Below are positions 43,298-52,037 of a stretch of DNA of 64,000 nt, one piece after another. How positions within the stretch are numbered: the stretch's first letter is position 1; each line of letters opens with the position of its first letter. Under the pieces are notes generated by a model that saw only the letters and a list, made by a program, of their open reading frames with translations, was not told the DNA's origin and searched no databases. Source of the stretch: Phycisphaera sp. (GTDB lineage Bacteria; Planctomycetota; Phycisphaerae; Phycisphaerales; UBA1924); contig CP098402.1 of NCBI GenBank assembly GCA_025916675.1, positions 987,205-1,051,204 on the forward strand, in the 5' to 3' direction. The position numbers and the translations under genes were made by a program.

Positions 43298-45169
43298 TTA
43301 GCCGCATCCGGCGTCAAACGCGTTCTGGAACGCCAGGAAATCGAACAGGGTGAAGTCGCCATCGCCGTCGAAGTCGGCGCGTGGGTCGCTCGCGTCGAAG
43401 AGGTTCTGGAACGCCAGGAAGTCGAACAGCGTGAGCTCGCCGTCGCCGTCGAGGTCGACCGGGCAGGCTGTGCCGCCCGAGACCTCGACGAAGGCAGAAA
43501 ACTCGCTTGTGGCGTGGCGGCCAATGTCGGTGGCGGTCGCCGCGACAATCCAGGACTCATCGATCCCCACAGCGGGGAAGCTGGTGTCGAAGCCGGCCTG
43601 GCCGGTCGTGTCGGTGCTGGCTTCAAGGTTGCCAAGCCAACGCTGGCCCTCGCCGTGGCCCGAGCCGTCGCCCTCGGGTGAGGCGTAGAGGTCGATGCGA
43701 TAGTCACGCGAGGGCAGAGAATTCAGCGCACCGATGATCCGGACCGAACCACCGCTTACTGCGGCCGAGTCGATCACCGGGAAGTTCTGCAGGCCGTTGG
43801 GCCCCTCGTCGGCGTCGCCATCATCGTTCTCGGTCACGCCGCCCGAACCCGACGGGAAGGCGCGAAGGTCGATGCCCAGCAGCCCATTGGCGAAGATGCT
43901 ATTGCCCGAGATGTCCACGCCGTCAACGACCGCGCCCGCGATGGTGATGCCATCCAGGTCGGTGAAGGCGATCACGTTGCCCGCGTCGCCGGTGGGGCCG
44001 CCGATGCGGACGTTGGTGATCGAGCGCGTGATGGTGGTGGGGCTGATCTCGATGCCGGCGTAGGTCGGCACGGGGTTGGTGCCGGTCGCGTCGGTCCCGA
44101 TGCGGTTGTTCTCGATGACCACGCCGTCGACGGTGTCGTTGATCGAGGTCACCCAGATGGCCTTGCCGAAGATCAAGCCCGCCGAGCCGGCGACGCCCGG
44201 GGCCCGGATGCCCGAGATCAGGTTGCCGGCGATGGTCGTGTCGTTGGAATCCCACACGAACACGCCCTGGACGCCCGAGTTGGCCCGCCGCGTCCCGGCC
44301 TCGTCGGTGCCGATGGTATTGCCCTGGATGAGCGTGCCCTGGGCGAAGGAGACCTCGACGCCCGCGCCCGTGGGCCGGCCCTCGCCGCTGGTGCGGCCGA
44401 AGCCGTTGACGAGGTTGCCCTCCTGGGGCGTCGGGCCGCCGATGCGATTGCCCGTGGGGTATCGGGTGCCATCGGCGCAGAAGGGCGAGCCGTGGATGGA
44501 GACCTGGGTGATGCGGTTGGCGACGACGACCGAGTCGTTGGCGCCGCAGGCGAGTTCGACCAGGCCCAGGTCGTTGCCCTGGTTCGCGTCCGTACCGCCG
44601 ATCTGCGTGCCGGTCACCACGGTGCCGAAGCCGGGCCGGACGGCGATGCCGTTGGTGCGGTTGGCATAGAAGCGGTTGTCGTCGCCGCTCCACACCTCGA
44701 TCGATACGTCGGTGTTGCTCATAAAGCCCAGGCCGATGACGGTGCACTCCGCAGCGCCGATCACCACGCCCGGCTCGCCGACGAACGCGGGATGGAGGTG
44801 GATCATGCCCAGCGCGGGCCGTGTGGGGTCGGGGGCGCCCTCGTACCGGGCCTGCGAGAGGAAGTCGATGGTCGTGCCCGCCCGGGTCACGGCGACGAAC
44901 GCCGATTCCTCGAGCCGCAGCAGGTCGCCCAGCGGGTCGGCCGGGTCACGATCGATGGCAAACTCGATGGTGTGCACTCCGGGCGTGGCGTTCAGGGCGT
45001 TGACGGCCTCGCGCAGCGAGACCATGCCGTCGGGGCCGGGCAGGTCGGCGATGGTGCCAAAGCTGTCGGACACGTCCTGGGTCGTGTCGACGGTGACCAG
45101 CGATTGGGTGTGGGCGGTGGCGGCGGCGAGGCACACGGCCAGCGCGGCCGTTCGCGGATTGCTGTTCAT
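43298..45169 (-). CDS. Secreted beta-helix protein with C-terminal double calcium-loop tag
   Basis: 623 residues. Signal peptide TAALAVCLAAATAHTQ. VTVDTTQDVSDSFGTIADL and GMVSLREAVNALNATPGVHT are the CSLREA-type start of many planctomycete beta-helix proteins. Repeats such as VVIENNRIGTDATGTNP and TLIQGNTIGTDEAGTRR form the helix. The C-terminus is the tag: CPVDLDGDGELTLFDFLAF, then DFDGDGDFTLFDFLAF, ending AFDAGCG. ATG 45169 with AGGATCC upstream; a G-rich tract lies 36 bp before the start. Surface or extracellular role inferred. Confidence 0.88.
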   Translation of the reverse strand: MNSNPRTAALAVCLAAATAHTQSLVTVDTTQDVSDSFGTIADLPGPDGMVSLREAVNALNATPGVHTIEFAIDRDPADPLGDLLRLEESAFVAVTRAGTTIDFLSQARYEGAPDPTRPALGMIHLHPAFVGEPGVVIGAAECTVIGLGFMSNTDVSIEVWSGDDNRFYANRTNGIAVRPGFGTVVTGTQIGGTDANQGNDLGLVELACGANDSVVVANRITQVSIHGSPFCADGTRYPTGNRIGGPTPQEGNLVNGFGRTSGEGRPTGAGVEVSFAQGTLIQGNTIGTDEAGTRRANSGVQGVFVWDSNDTTIAGNLISGIRAPGVAGSAGLIFGKAIWVTSINDTVDGVVIENNRIGTDATGTNPVPTYAGIEISPTTITRSITNVRIGGPTGDAGNVIAFTDLDGITIAGAVVDGVDISGNSIFANGLLGIDLRAFPSGSGGVTENDDGDADEGPNGLQNFPVIDSAAVSGGSVRIIGALNSLPSRDYRIDLYASPEGDGSGHGEGQRWLGNLEASTDTTGQAGFDTSFPAVGIDESWIVAATATDIGRHATSEFSAFVEVSGGTACPVDLDGDGELTLFDFLAFQNLFDASDPRADFDGDGDFTLFDFLAFQNAFDAGCG

Positions 45170-45204
45170 CTGGATCCTCCTGGGGAAGCGCTCGGGGGCG
45201 GCTT

Positions 45205-45245
45205 GGGAGTGGGGAGTGGGGAGTGGGGGGTGGGGGGTGGGGGTG
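45205..45245 (+). repeat. G-rich heptamer repeat, G-quadruplex-capable
   Basis: About six G-runs of 3-6 separated by AGT or T (GGGAGTGGGGAGTGGGGAGT, continuing with longer G runs). Such a sequence can form a G-quadruplex on the plus strand or an i-motif on the other. It lies 36 bp upstream of the ATG at 45169 (minus strand), so the G-rich strand is the template strand of that gene's 5' region. Confidence 0.6.
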
Positions 45246-45429
45246 TTGTGGGAGCGGTATGGCAATCCGCGTGCCAGGCCCCGTCGCGGCTCGTGCACGG
45301 TGCGGCCGCCACGGACGATGGCCACGGGTGCCATGCGATCGGCCAGGGGTGGCCCGTACCAGCCCGCATCGGGCCAGATGGTTCGGGATCGGGGTCGTTC
45401 CGGGCCGCAAGGTCCGGAGAACACCCCGG

Positions 45430-45576
45430 CGATGCTCCATCACGCAAGCGCGATGGAGCATCACGCATGGGTGATGGAGTGTTGCGGGCCGGTGATGGAG
45501 CATCGCCCATGCCCCACAGTGAGTTGCGGACATGCGATGGAGCATCGCGCGACCGCGACGGGACCTCACGGATCAC
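45430..45576 (+). repeat. 21-bp tandem array A (seven units)
   Basis: Seven 21-bp units start at 45430, 45451, 45472, 45493, 45514, 45535 and 45556. A representative core is CGATGGAGCATCACGCATGG. Units differ by several bases but never in length; faint units continue on both sides. A degenerate form of the box shared with arrays B and C lies at 45268-45293, and ACCAGCCCGC lies at 45358-45367. The 476-bp gap 45170-45645 holds this array, the G-rich tract and no credible gene. Confidence 0.75.
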
Positions 45577-45645
45577 GCGCGGAGCCGTTGCGGCCCCCCT
45601 GGCTCGCCGATCGGGCCGAATGGCCCGGGCGGGGGCTTCTCGGAC

Positions 45646-46513
45646 TCAGCACGCGTTCTCGAACTCGTTGATGAACTCCAGGAAGTCGAAAATGTCCAGC
45701 CGCCCGTCGTAGAAGAAGTCGGCGCGTGGGTCCTCGGCGTCGAACAGGTTCTGGAACTCGAGGAAGTCAAACACCGTCGCCTCGCCGTCGCCATCGAGAT
45801 CGACCGGACACGAGAGCAGCCAGCGGATCTGGTCCTCGGCGATGGTTCGTCCGCCCTCCCAATTGTCCCATTCCTGGCCGTTGACGATCACGCGGCCGTC
45901 ACGCGCGACGAACACCGCTGGCGTGCGGTCGTCCTCGAACACGGCGATCGGGAATCCGCCTGGCAGGATCTCGAAGCGGTCGCCGTAGTCGGGGCCGAAG
46001 ATATCCGGAGTGACTGGCATGCCCAACGCACTCGAAAAGGCGGGATGCCGCAGTTCCGGATCGGAAAAGCCGCCAAATGGCACGCGGATCGTTTGCAGCG
46101 GCAATTCGAGATTCTCCGTCCCCGCAATCCCCAGCAGGTCCCAGAGCAACGGGTTCTGCTCGATCTTGGCCATGGAGAACATGATCTTGCCGCCGCGCTG
46201 CACGTGGGCCTCGAGCTCGGCGGCCAGGTCGGCCTCGAACCCGCGCCCGAACGCGAAGCGCCAGCGGATGATGACCAGTTCCCACTCCTGCGGCGCGGAG
46301 CAGGTCGAGCAGGTCCTGGGCGTCGGCGATGATCGAGGTGGTCTCGGGACTCAGGCCGAGGCCGGCGATCGCGCTGCTGATGGGCAGATTCTCAAAACCA
46401 CTTGATCTCGTGAACAAGATCCTCTGGTCGGGCTGGGCGTGGGTGGTAAACGCCGCAATCGCCAGGATGAGTGTTCCCAAAACGTATCGGCTTCGAATGT
46501 TCGCGCCTCCCAC
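45646..46513 (-). pseudogene. Frameshifted secreted protein gene with a partly degenerate calcium-loop tag
   Basis: The first part (start GTG 46513) has a signal peptide (LGTLILAIAAFTTHAQ) and then RILFTRSSGFENLPISSAI. About residue 70, near 46288-46305, the coherent reading moves to another frame. There it continues QEWELVIIRWRFAFGRGFEA, then LEAHVQRGGKIMFSMAK and on to the tag. The second tag loop has lost calcium ligands (ADFFYDGRLDIFDFLEF), and the end is ENAC. A single-base indel in GC-rich sequence would restore one reading frame, so it is either a recent pseudogene or a base-call error. Function otherwise unknown. Confidence 0.72.
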
Positions 46514-46608
46514 TCATTGCGGGCGGCCGATCTCCCAACACGCTCGCCCTCTTGCCATACGGCCTCATCGATCGGAGCGTTCCACACTCCCCGTCCTACC
46601 CTGCCGCC

Positions 46609-47655
46609 ATGACCAGCGACTCTCCCTTCCTCGATACCCTCTCGACCCTCCAGCGCGATGGCCTGGCCGAGCTTGAGGGGGCTGCCGACGCCGCCGCCCT
46701 CGAAGCCTGGCGCGTGGCGTACCTGGGCTCCAAGGGCCGCCTGAAGGCCGCGATGGCCGGCATGAAGGACGTGCCCAAGGAGGACAAGCCTGCGGCGGGC
46801 CAGAAGGCCAACGCGGTGAAGACCGCCCTCGAAGGCGCGTTCGAGGCCAAGCAGGCAAGCCTGGGCAGCGCCGGTGGGGCGGTGCCGACCGTCGACCTCA
46901 CCGAGCCGGGGCTGCACGAGGCTCGGGCCCTGGGCCGGCGGCACATCCTCATGCAAGTCCGGGCCGAGCTGGTCGAGGTGTGCGCGCGGCTGGGCTTCGC
47001 CGTCGTCAGCGGGCCCGAGCTCGAGGACGAGGACCACAACTTCACCAAGCTGAACATCCCAAGCGACCACCCCGCCCGCGACCCGATCGATAATTTCTAC
47101 GTCGACGACCCGGCGAAGACGGATCGCCCGCGCATGCTGCGCAGCCAGACGTCCACTGTGCAGATCCGCACGATGGAGAAGGCGGTCAAGGAAGGCTGGG
47201 GGCCTCCGTTGAAGGTCATCAGCCCCGGCCGCGTGTACCGGCCCGACACCGTCGACGCGACGCACACGTTCATGTTCCACCAGCTCGAGGGGCTGTACAT
47301 CGACGAGGGCGTGTCGCTGGTCGACCTCAAGACCACGCTCTTGCAGTTCGCCGAGGCCTACTTCGGCAAGGGCGCCGAGATCCGCCTGCGCCCCAGCTTC
47401 TTCCCCTTCACCGAGCCCAGCGCCGAGTTCGACATGATGATCGCCCTGCGCCCCGGCGACGAGCCCAAGTGGATCGAGCTTGGCGGCTGCGGCATGGTCG
47501 ACCCCAACGTGCTGAGCGCCTGCGGCATCGACCCCGAACGCTGGACCGGCTTCGCCTGGGGCTTCGGCATCGAGCGCCTGGCGATGGGGAAGTATGGGAT
47601 CCCGGATATCCGGATGCTGTTCGAGAATGACCTGCGTTTCTTGCGGCAGTTCTAA
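46609..47655 (+). CDS. pheS: Phenylalanine-tRNA ligase alpha subunit
   Basis: 348 residues. Coiled-coil N-terminal arm, motif 1/2 region ISPGRVYRPDTVDATHTFMF, and motif 3 near the end, GFAWGFGIERLAMGKYGIPD, are class II synthetase features of PheS. The alpha subunit holds the catalytic site and pairs with PheT, which is absent here (often adjacent as pheST). ATG 46609 gives the expected N-terminus. It is divergent from the frameshifted gene. Confidence 0.94.
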   Translation: MTSDSPFLDTLSTLQRDGLAELEGAADAAALEAWRVAYLGSKGRLKAAMAGMKDVPKEDKPAAGQKANAVKTALEGAFEAKQASLGSAGGAVPTVDLTEPGLHEARALGRRHILMQVRAELVEVCARLGFAVVSGPELEDEDHNFTKLNIPSDHPARDPIDNFYVDDPAKTDRPRMLRSQTSTVQIRTMEKAVKEGWGPPLKVISPGRVYRPDTVDATHTFMFHQLEGLYIDEGVSLVDLKTTLLQFAEAYFGKGAEIRLRPSFFPFTEPSAEFDMMIALRPGDEPKWIELGGCGMVDPNVLSACGIDPERWTGFAWGFGIERLAMGKYGIPDIRMLFENDLRFLRQF

Positions 47656-47884
47656 TATCAAGTTCTCGACTTTCGTGGGCGTATTCACTCAATGATGGCG
47701 TGGATTCGACTCGATTTTTGAGACTTTGAAGATTCGATCTTGCATATCCCATCCGGGTGTGTTGCAATGCCATATGAACCATCGCACGCGCGCCGCACGA
47801 CCCTTGGAGGGCCGTCGGCGCCCTGAGGCCGTCGGGCAGTAGCCGCGATGGAGCGACCCCGGCCCGGGCGGCGGGAGAGGAAAC

Positions 47885-49501
47885 ATGGAGACCCTGCTCG
47901 CACCCGTGCGGCGTGAGTTGCCCTCACGCGGCCGCGTTGTCGCCGTCGCGTTCGCCGCCGGCACTGTATTCTCGGCACCCATCGTGTTCGACTACGAGCG
48001 CGCCCACGCCGACGAGCCGATTACCACGACGGTGGTGGTGACCGTCGGCCTGGGCGTCGTGGCCGGCCTGATCGCCAACTGGATTTACGACTCGCTCACC
48101 GGTGAACCAGATACGAAGGTCTGCACCACCACAAAGTACAAGCAGTACTTCAGGAACGGCCGGCTGAAGAGCGAATGGGAGCAGACCAAGTACACCCAGA
48201 GCCCGGCCGAGATCGTCTACCCCGACGAGTTTCCAGGTCTGGAGTCGAGCCTCGAACCCAGCTACGAGATCAGCGATCGCACGTTCATGGATTCCACCCC
48301 CACGGGTGAGACGATCGTGATGTACACCGACAGCCTGCACCATGCCGACGTGAGCCATCCGGACATCGAGGACTACGTGCGGTACGAGATGGATCGCGTC
48401 ACCCAGTGGCGGCTCCTGCGCCCGCCGGGCGTGCTCGATCCCTCGAGCCAAGCCGGCATGTTCGACGTGGGCGACGTCATGCTGGGCACCACCGACACGG
48501 CCGGCACCACGGGCTTCTCGCACTACGAGCTCAGCCTCGAGATCGCCGAACTGGGCATGGTGCTCGAGTCCTACGCGATGGTTCGACAGGGCGAGATGCC
48601 GATGGTTTCGGGCGATATCCCCGAGGCCATGTTCGCGATGGCACCCGGCGAGTTGACGCTGGCCGGGGTGGGGATGCCGTTGGATATGCCGATCCCCGAC
48701 GGCATCGACACGCTGAACTACACGCTGCGCTACCGCAGCATCGGCAGCGGCATCGACCTGGCCTCACCCTCGCGCACCTCGCTCTCGCACGCGGCCGAGC
48801 CGGGCACGATCGAGACCGGCGTGGGCCTCGCGTGCGTCAGCGATGACCCGCCGCCCAGCACCTTTGACACCAGCGCCTGGGTCAGTTTCGATCTCCCCGA
48901 CGACTTCGTCGTCACCGATATCTCCATCGGTGTCGACGAGGCCGAGTCGCCCACGGGCGAGCAGACCATCGCCGTGCGTCTCTACAGGGACACGGATGGT
49001 GGTGATCCGGTCGGCCCCGACCTCGAACTGCTCGACTTCACGATGGTGCCGATCCCTGATATGTCGCTGACTCTCCTGAGTGTGCCCGCCAATGCGGAGA
49101 TGCTGGCCGGCGAGACGCTCGTGGTCGAGGTGGCCAGCCGCGATCAGGTGGAGCGTTTCCCGGGCGTGCTGTCTCGATTCTTCCTTGGGGCAAACGAGCT
49201 TGGCAACGATGGTACCAGTTACATCAGCGCCGAAGACTGCGGCGTGTCCGACCCGACCGACGTGGTCGATCTGGGTTTTTCACCCGAGTTGGCATGGGCG
49301 ATCCAGGTCAACGGCATCGGTGTCGCCGTGCCGTGCCGGGCGGACATCGACGGCGATGGTGCGCTGACGCTGTTCGACTTCCTGGCATTCCAGAACCTGT
49401 TCGACGCCGGCGACCTCGGTGCCGACTTCGATGGCGATGGCGTGCTCACGCTGTTCGATTTCCTTGCGTTCCAGAATGAGTTCGACGCTGGTTGCCCCTA
49501 G
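47885..49501 (+). CDS. Secreted protein of unknown function with C-terminal double calcium-loop tag
   Basis: 538 residues. An N-terminal hydrophobic region near residues 18-65 includes VVAVAFAAGTVFSAPIVF and VVVTVGLGVVAGLIANWIY, so it may be anchored. The body is beta-rich with no recognised domain. The last 55 residues are the tag: CRADIDGDGALTLFDFLAF, then DFDGDGVLTLFDFLAF, ending EFDAGCP. GAGAGG lies before ATG 47885. The 229-bp gap to pheS shows no recognisable element. Confidence 0.8.
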   Translation: METLLAPVRRELPSRGRVVAVAFAAGTVFSAPIVFDYERAHADEPITTTVVVTVGLGVVAGLIANWIYDSLTGEPDTKVCTTTKYKQYFRNGRLKSEWEQTKYTQSPAEIVYPDEFPGLESSLEPSYEISDRTFMDSTPTGETIVMYTDSLHHADVSHPDIEDYVRYEMDRVTQWRLLRPPGVLDPSSQAGMFDVGDVMLGTTDTAGTTGFSHYELSLEIAELGMVLESYAMVRQGEMPMVSGDIPEAMFAMAPGELTLAGVGMPLDMPIPDGIDTLNYTLRYRSIGSGIDLASPSRTSLSHAAEPGTIETGVGLACVSDDPPPSTFDTSAWVSFDLPDDFVVTDISIGVDEAESPTGEQTIAVRLYRDTDGGDPVGPDLELLDFTMVPIPDMSLTLLSVPANAEMLAGETLVVEVASRDQVERFPGVLSRFFLGANELGNDGTSYISAEDCGVSDPTDVVDLGFSPELAWAIQVNGIGVAVPCRADIDGDGALTLFDFLAFQNLFDAGDLGADFDGDGVLTLFDFLAFQNEFDAGCP

Positions 49502-49601
49502 GCGAGTGCGCGTGAGAGTTTGGTGAAGATCACCCGGCGCTCCCCGGGCGGGCCGGCAGGTCGGCTATCCTCGCGGCAACACTGCCCGAGGAGGCCGCGC
49601 T

Positions 49602-50525
49602 GTGCCAGTTATTCTTCGCATCGCCACTGCCATCGTTCTCGTTCTGCTCGCGTCGCGGGCCGACGATGCGCCCCTCGTCCTCGCCCACCGCGGCGCTTCG
49701 GGGCACCTGCCCGAGCACACGCTGGCGGCGTACACGCTGGCGTGGTCGATGGGTGCCGACTATCTCGAGCCCGACGTCGTGCTCACCAGGGACGGCGTGG
49801 CGATCTGCGCGCACGATGTGAACATGGAGCGGGTGACGGACGTGGCCGAGCGGTTTCCCGATCGGGCCCGCGATGATGGAAAGTGGTATTGGATCGACTT
49901 TACGAACGATGAGGTGCGCACGCTGCGCGTGACGTACAAAGACGTGGGTGGGGCGGTGCCGACGTTCGAGGAGTTCCTCACGCTGGCCGATCGGCTGAAC
50001 GCCATCGGCGGTGAGCACGGGCGGGCTCGAGTGGGCGTCATCCCCGAGCCCAAGAAGCCGGCATTCCACCAGCAGCACGGCTGGAATGTCGAGCGGGTGG
50101 TCTGGCTCGCGTTGTCGGAGCACGGGTATCGTGCGTCCGACGACCCGGCCATCATCCAGTGCTTTGATCTCGACGCATTGCAAGGCCTCCGCGATGCCGG
50201 CGCGACGCTCCGCCTCGTGTGGAACGTCGGCGAGCACCCCGACGACGCCGACCTGGAGCGAGCCGCCGCGTTCTGCCATGGCCTGGGCATCAACCGCAAC
50301 CTGCTCGAAGACGAGAACACCGGCCAGCCACTGCCGCTGCTACAGCGGGCCCACGAAATGGGCCTGGCCCTCTACCCATATACATTCAAGGACGAGCCCG
50401 AGGCGATGGCCCGGTTCTATCACGAGCACGGCGTCGCGGGACTGTTCTCCGATTACCCCGGGGTCGCACGCCGGGCGGCGGATACTCGACCGGATGAGCG
50501 CGCACACGGCGGGGGGCGTCCCTAA
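49602..50525 (+). CDS. Glycerophosphodiester phosphodiesterase, GlpQ-like
   Basis: 307 residues. Short hydrophobic N-terminal signal (VILRIATAIVLVLLASRA), then the GDPD core: VLAHRGASGHLPEHTLAAY (catalytic His, Arg), ADYLEPDVVLTRDGV (calcium-binding Glu, Asp), ICAHDVNMERVTDV and VGVIPEPKKPAFHQQHG. Hydrolyses glycerophosphodiesters to glycerol-3-phosphate and alcohol, probably in the periplasm. Slightly shorter than E. coli GlpQ. GTG 49602 with AGGAGG upstream. Confidence 0.9.
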   Translation: MPVILRIATAIVLVLLASRADDAPLVLAHRGASGHLPEHTLAAYTLAWSMGADYLEPDVVLTRDGVAICAHDVNMERVTDVAERFPDRARDDGKWYWIDFTNDEVRTLRVTYKDVGGAVPTFEEFLTLADRLNAIGGEHGRARVGVIPEPKKPAFHQQHGWNVERVVWLALSEHGYRASDDPAIIQCFDLDALQGLRDAGATLRLVWNVGEHPDDADLERAAAFCHGLGINRNLLEDENTGQPLPLLQRAHEMGLALYPYTFKDEPEAMARFYHEHGVAGLFSDYPGVARRAADTRPDERAHGGGRP

Positions 50526-50555
50526 ACTGCCCCGTTCTCAGCGAAAGGGGCCCCG

Positions 50556-51188
50556 ATGGACGAGCACGCCGACACGCCGAAGACCGACAAACCCGGGCCC
50601 CAGGGCGGTGATCCCATCCACCCCGAACAGATCGAGCTAGAGCCGGCAACCCCCGAGCCCACCAAGCCCAAGAAGCCCGATCGTGCCGCCGCCGCCGGCC
50701 TGCCTAGCGAGTTCGGGCCCGAGGTCCGCGTGCTGAAGCTCCGCCCGACCATGTTCCGGGCCCGGCCGTTCTCCTACATCGGCCTCGCGTCGCTCATGGC
50801 CGGGGCGGGCGTGCTGGCCCTGGTCGCGGCGATCAAGAAGGAACCGCTCTGGCCGGCCGACGGCTTCTGGCTCGTCGTGTGCCTGATCATGTTCATGGCC
50901 GGCGCCATCGTGATGGGCGCGTGGTTCCTCAAGACCATGAGTGCGTGCCTCGACGTCACGACCAAGCGCACCACCGAGAACCACGGCCTGTTCAGCCGCG
51001 CGACCAGCGAGGTGCTGCACGACAACATCCGCAACATCGCCGTCAAGCAGAGCTTCATCGACCGCGTCTTCAACGTGGGCGTCATCGAGATCTCCAGCTC
51101 GGGCCAATCGGGCATCGAGATCACGATGAAGAACATCCGCGACCCGCACGGCGTGCGGGAGACGATCGACAAATACCGGGAACTCTAG
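50556..51188 (+). CDS. Bacterial PH-domain membrane protein
   Basis: 210 residues. Residues 1-50 are acidic and proline-rich and presumably disordered. Two hydrophobic helices follow (IGLASLMAGAGVLALVAAI and FWLVVCLIMFMAGAIVMGAW). The C-terminal ~80 residues resemble a YdbS/bPH2-like PH domain: TTENHGLFSRATSEVLHDNI, VGVIEISSSGQSGIEI. Role unknown. A strong stem-loop and a stop-adjacent repeat begin directly after its TAG. Confidence 0.72.
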   Translation: MDEHADTPKTDKPGPQGGDPIHPEQIELEPATPEPTKPKKPDRAAAAGLPSEFGPEVRVLKLRPTMFRARPFSYIGLASLMAGAGVLALVAAIKKEPLWPADGFWLVVCLIMFMAGAIVMGAWFLKTMSACLDVTTKRTTENHGLFSRATSEVLHDNIRNIAVKQSFIDRVFNVGVIEISSSGQSGIEITMKNIRDPHGVRETIDKYREL

Positions 51189-51278
51189 TAGACGCCTCGC
51201 CGGCGGGGCCTCGGGCTTGCGCCCTTGCGCCGGGGGCATGCGCCCGAGAACGGGCGGATGCCCCGGCGCAAACGTCTA
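51189..51278 (+). terminator. Strong nested stem-loop directly after the PH-domain gene, overlapping stop-adjacent repeat copy 3
   Basis: TAGACG (51189-51194) and CGTCTA (51273-51278) close the structure. The inner stem pairs GCGCCGGGGGCATGCGCCCG (51227-51246) with CGGGCGGATGCCCCGGCGC (51251-51269) around an AGAA loop, about 18 pairs with one mismatch and one bulge. GCCTCGCCGGCGGGGCCTCG within 51190-51215 matches the repeat after the genes ending at 7441 and 9346. No U-tract follows, so Rho-independent termination is not certain. Confidence 0.55.
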
Positions 51279-51561
51279 GGGCGCGCTCGTGCGCCAAGGG
51301 CTCTTCACGCCGAAGCATCCGCCGAGCGAGTCTTCGAGCGAAAGCGCATGCGAGAGGCGCGGCCGCTGAGCGGCCCGGCCGTGAGGCCGCAAGCGAGCGA
51401 AGCGAGCGCTCAAAAGCAACCCGTTGGGCGAGCGCTGGCGCAGCCGTCTTCGGCTCCGCCGAGCGGTGAAGAACCAAGAACGCCCGAGAGCACCCCCACG
51501 AACGACCGCGACCGCCCGTCCCCCCGCGTTCTCGGTCCCGAACAACCTTGCTCCCACACGC

Positions 51562-51792
51562 ACACTCTCGGACCTCCACCGGACACCTTTGCGGCCCGTC
51601 CCGAAATGTTTGCAGGGAATCCCAAGATGTTTGCGGCCCCTCCGGACATGTCCGCGGGCCCTCAGAAGACGTGTGCGGCCACTCTGGGATCGCGTGCGGG
51701 GCCACGCACCACGCTCGCGGGCCACCCGGACATTGGTGCGGATCCGTTGGATACGCACTCGAGCGTTCCAGCGATGGGCGCGGGCCAGCACG
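51562..51792 (-). repeat. 21-bp tandem array B (about eleven units)
   Basis: Units begin every 21 bp from 51562 (51583, 51604, 51625, and so on), with one or two degraded units beyond 51792. On the plus strand a unit core is AGATGTTTGCGGCCCCTCCGG or ACATGTCCGCGGGCCCTCAG. Read on the minus strand, the core (GGGATTCCCTGCAAACATTT) resembles that of arrays A and C, so its orientation is minus. The shared box lies at 51997-52024. The 949-bp gap 51189-52137 otherwise holds hairpins and simple repeats but no credible gene. Confidence 0.75.
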
Positions 51793-51996
51793 CGGTGCCG
51801 CAGAGCCCGCGCGATGCGGCGTTCGCGTGTCGATTTCGGGCCTCTCAGGCCGCACATCGTGCATCGGGCCGCCCGCACGGGCCGAGAAGCCCGGCCCCGC
51901 TCGATCGGGAAGCCCGCCGCCGCCGGTCCGATCATCGCGCGGCCATGCACCGTGATCGGACGAGAGGGAAGGGCCCGACCCGAACAGCCGCCCCGC

Positions 51997-52024
51997 CCGA
52001 GCCGTGCTGCGTGAGCACGCGACC
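51997..52024 (-). repeat. Array-associated box F, copy B
   Basis: On the minus strand this 28-base box begins GGTCGCGTGCTCACGCAG and ends CACGGCTCGG. Copy C at 54777-54804 differs at three positions only, all transitions. CGTGCT and AGCACG form a 6-bp stem. In its array's orientation it lies about 200 bp before array B. Confidence 0.65.
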
Positions 52025-52037
52025 TTTTCTGTTATAG

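Noticed and set aside
47656-47884. Riboswitch upstream of a tagged secreted protein
   Set aside because: The gap has some GC-rich pairing, but none of the known cyclic-di-GMP or other riboswitch cores could be matched.
51300-51420. Structured RNA such as RNase P or SRP RNA
   Set aside because: GCGAGCG-rich stems are present, but the conserved cores of RNase P, SRP, tmRNA and 6S RNA are not.
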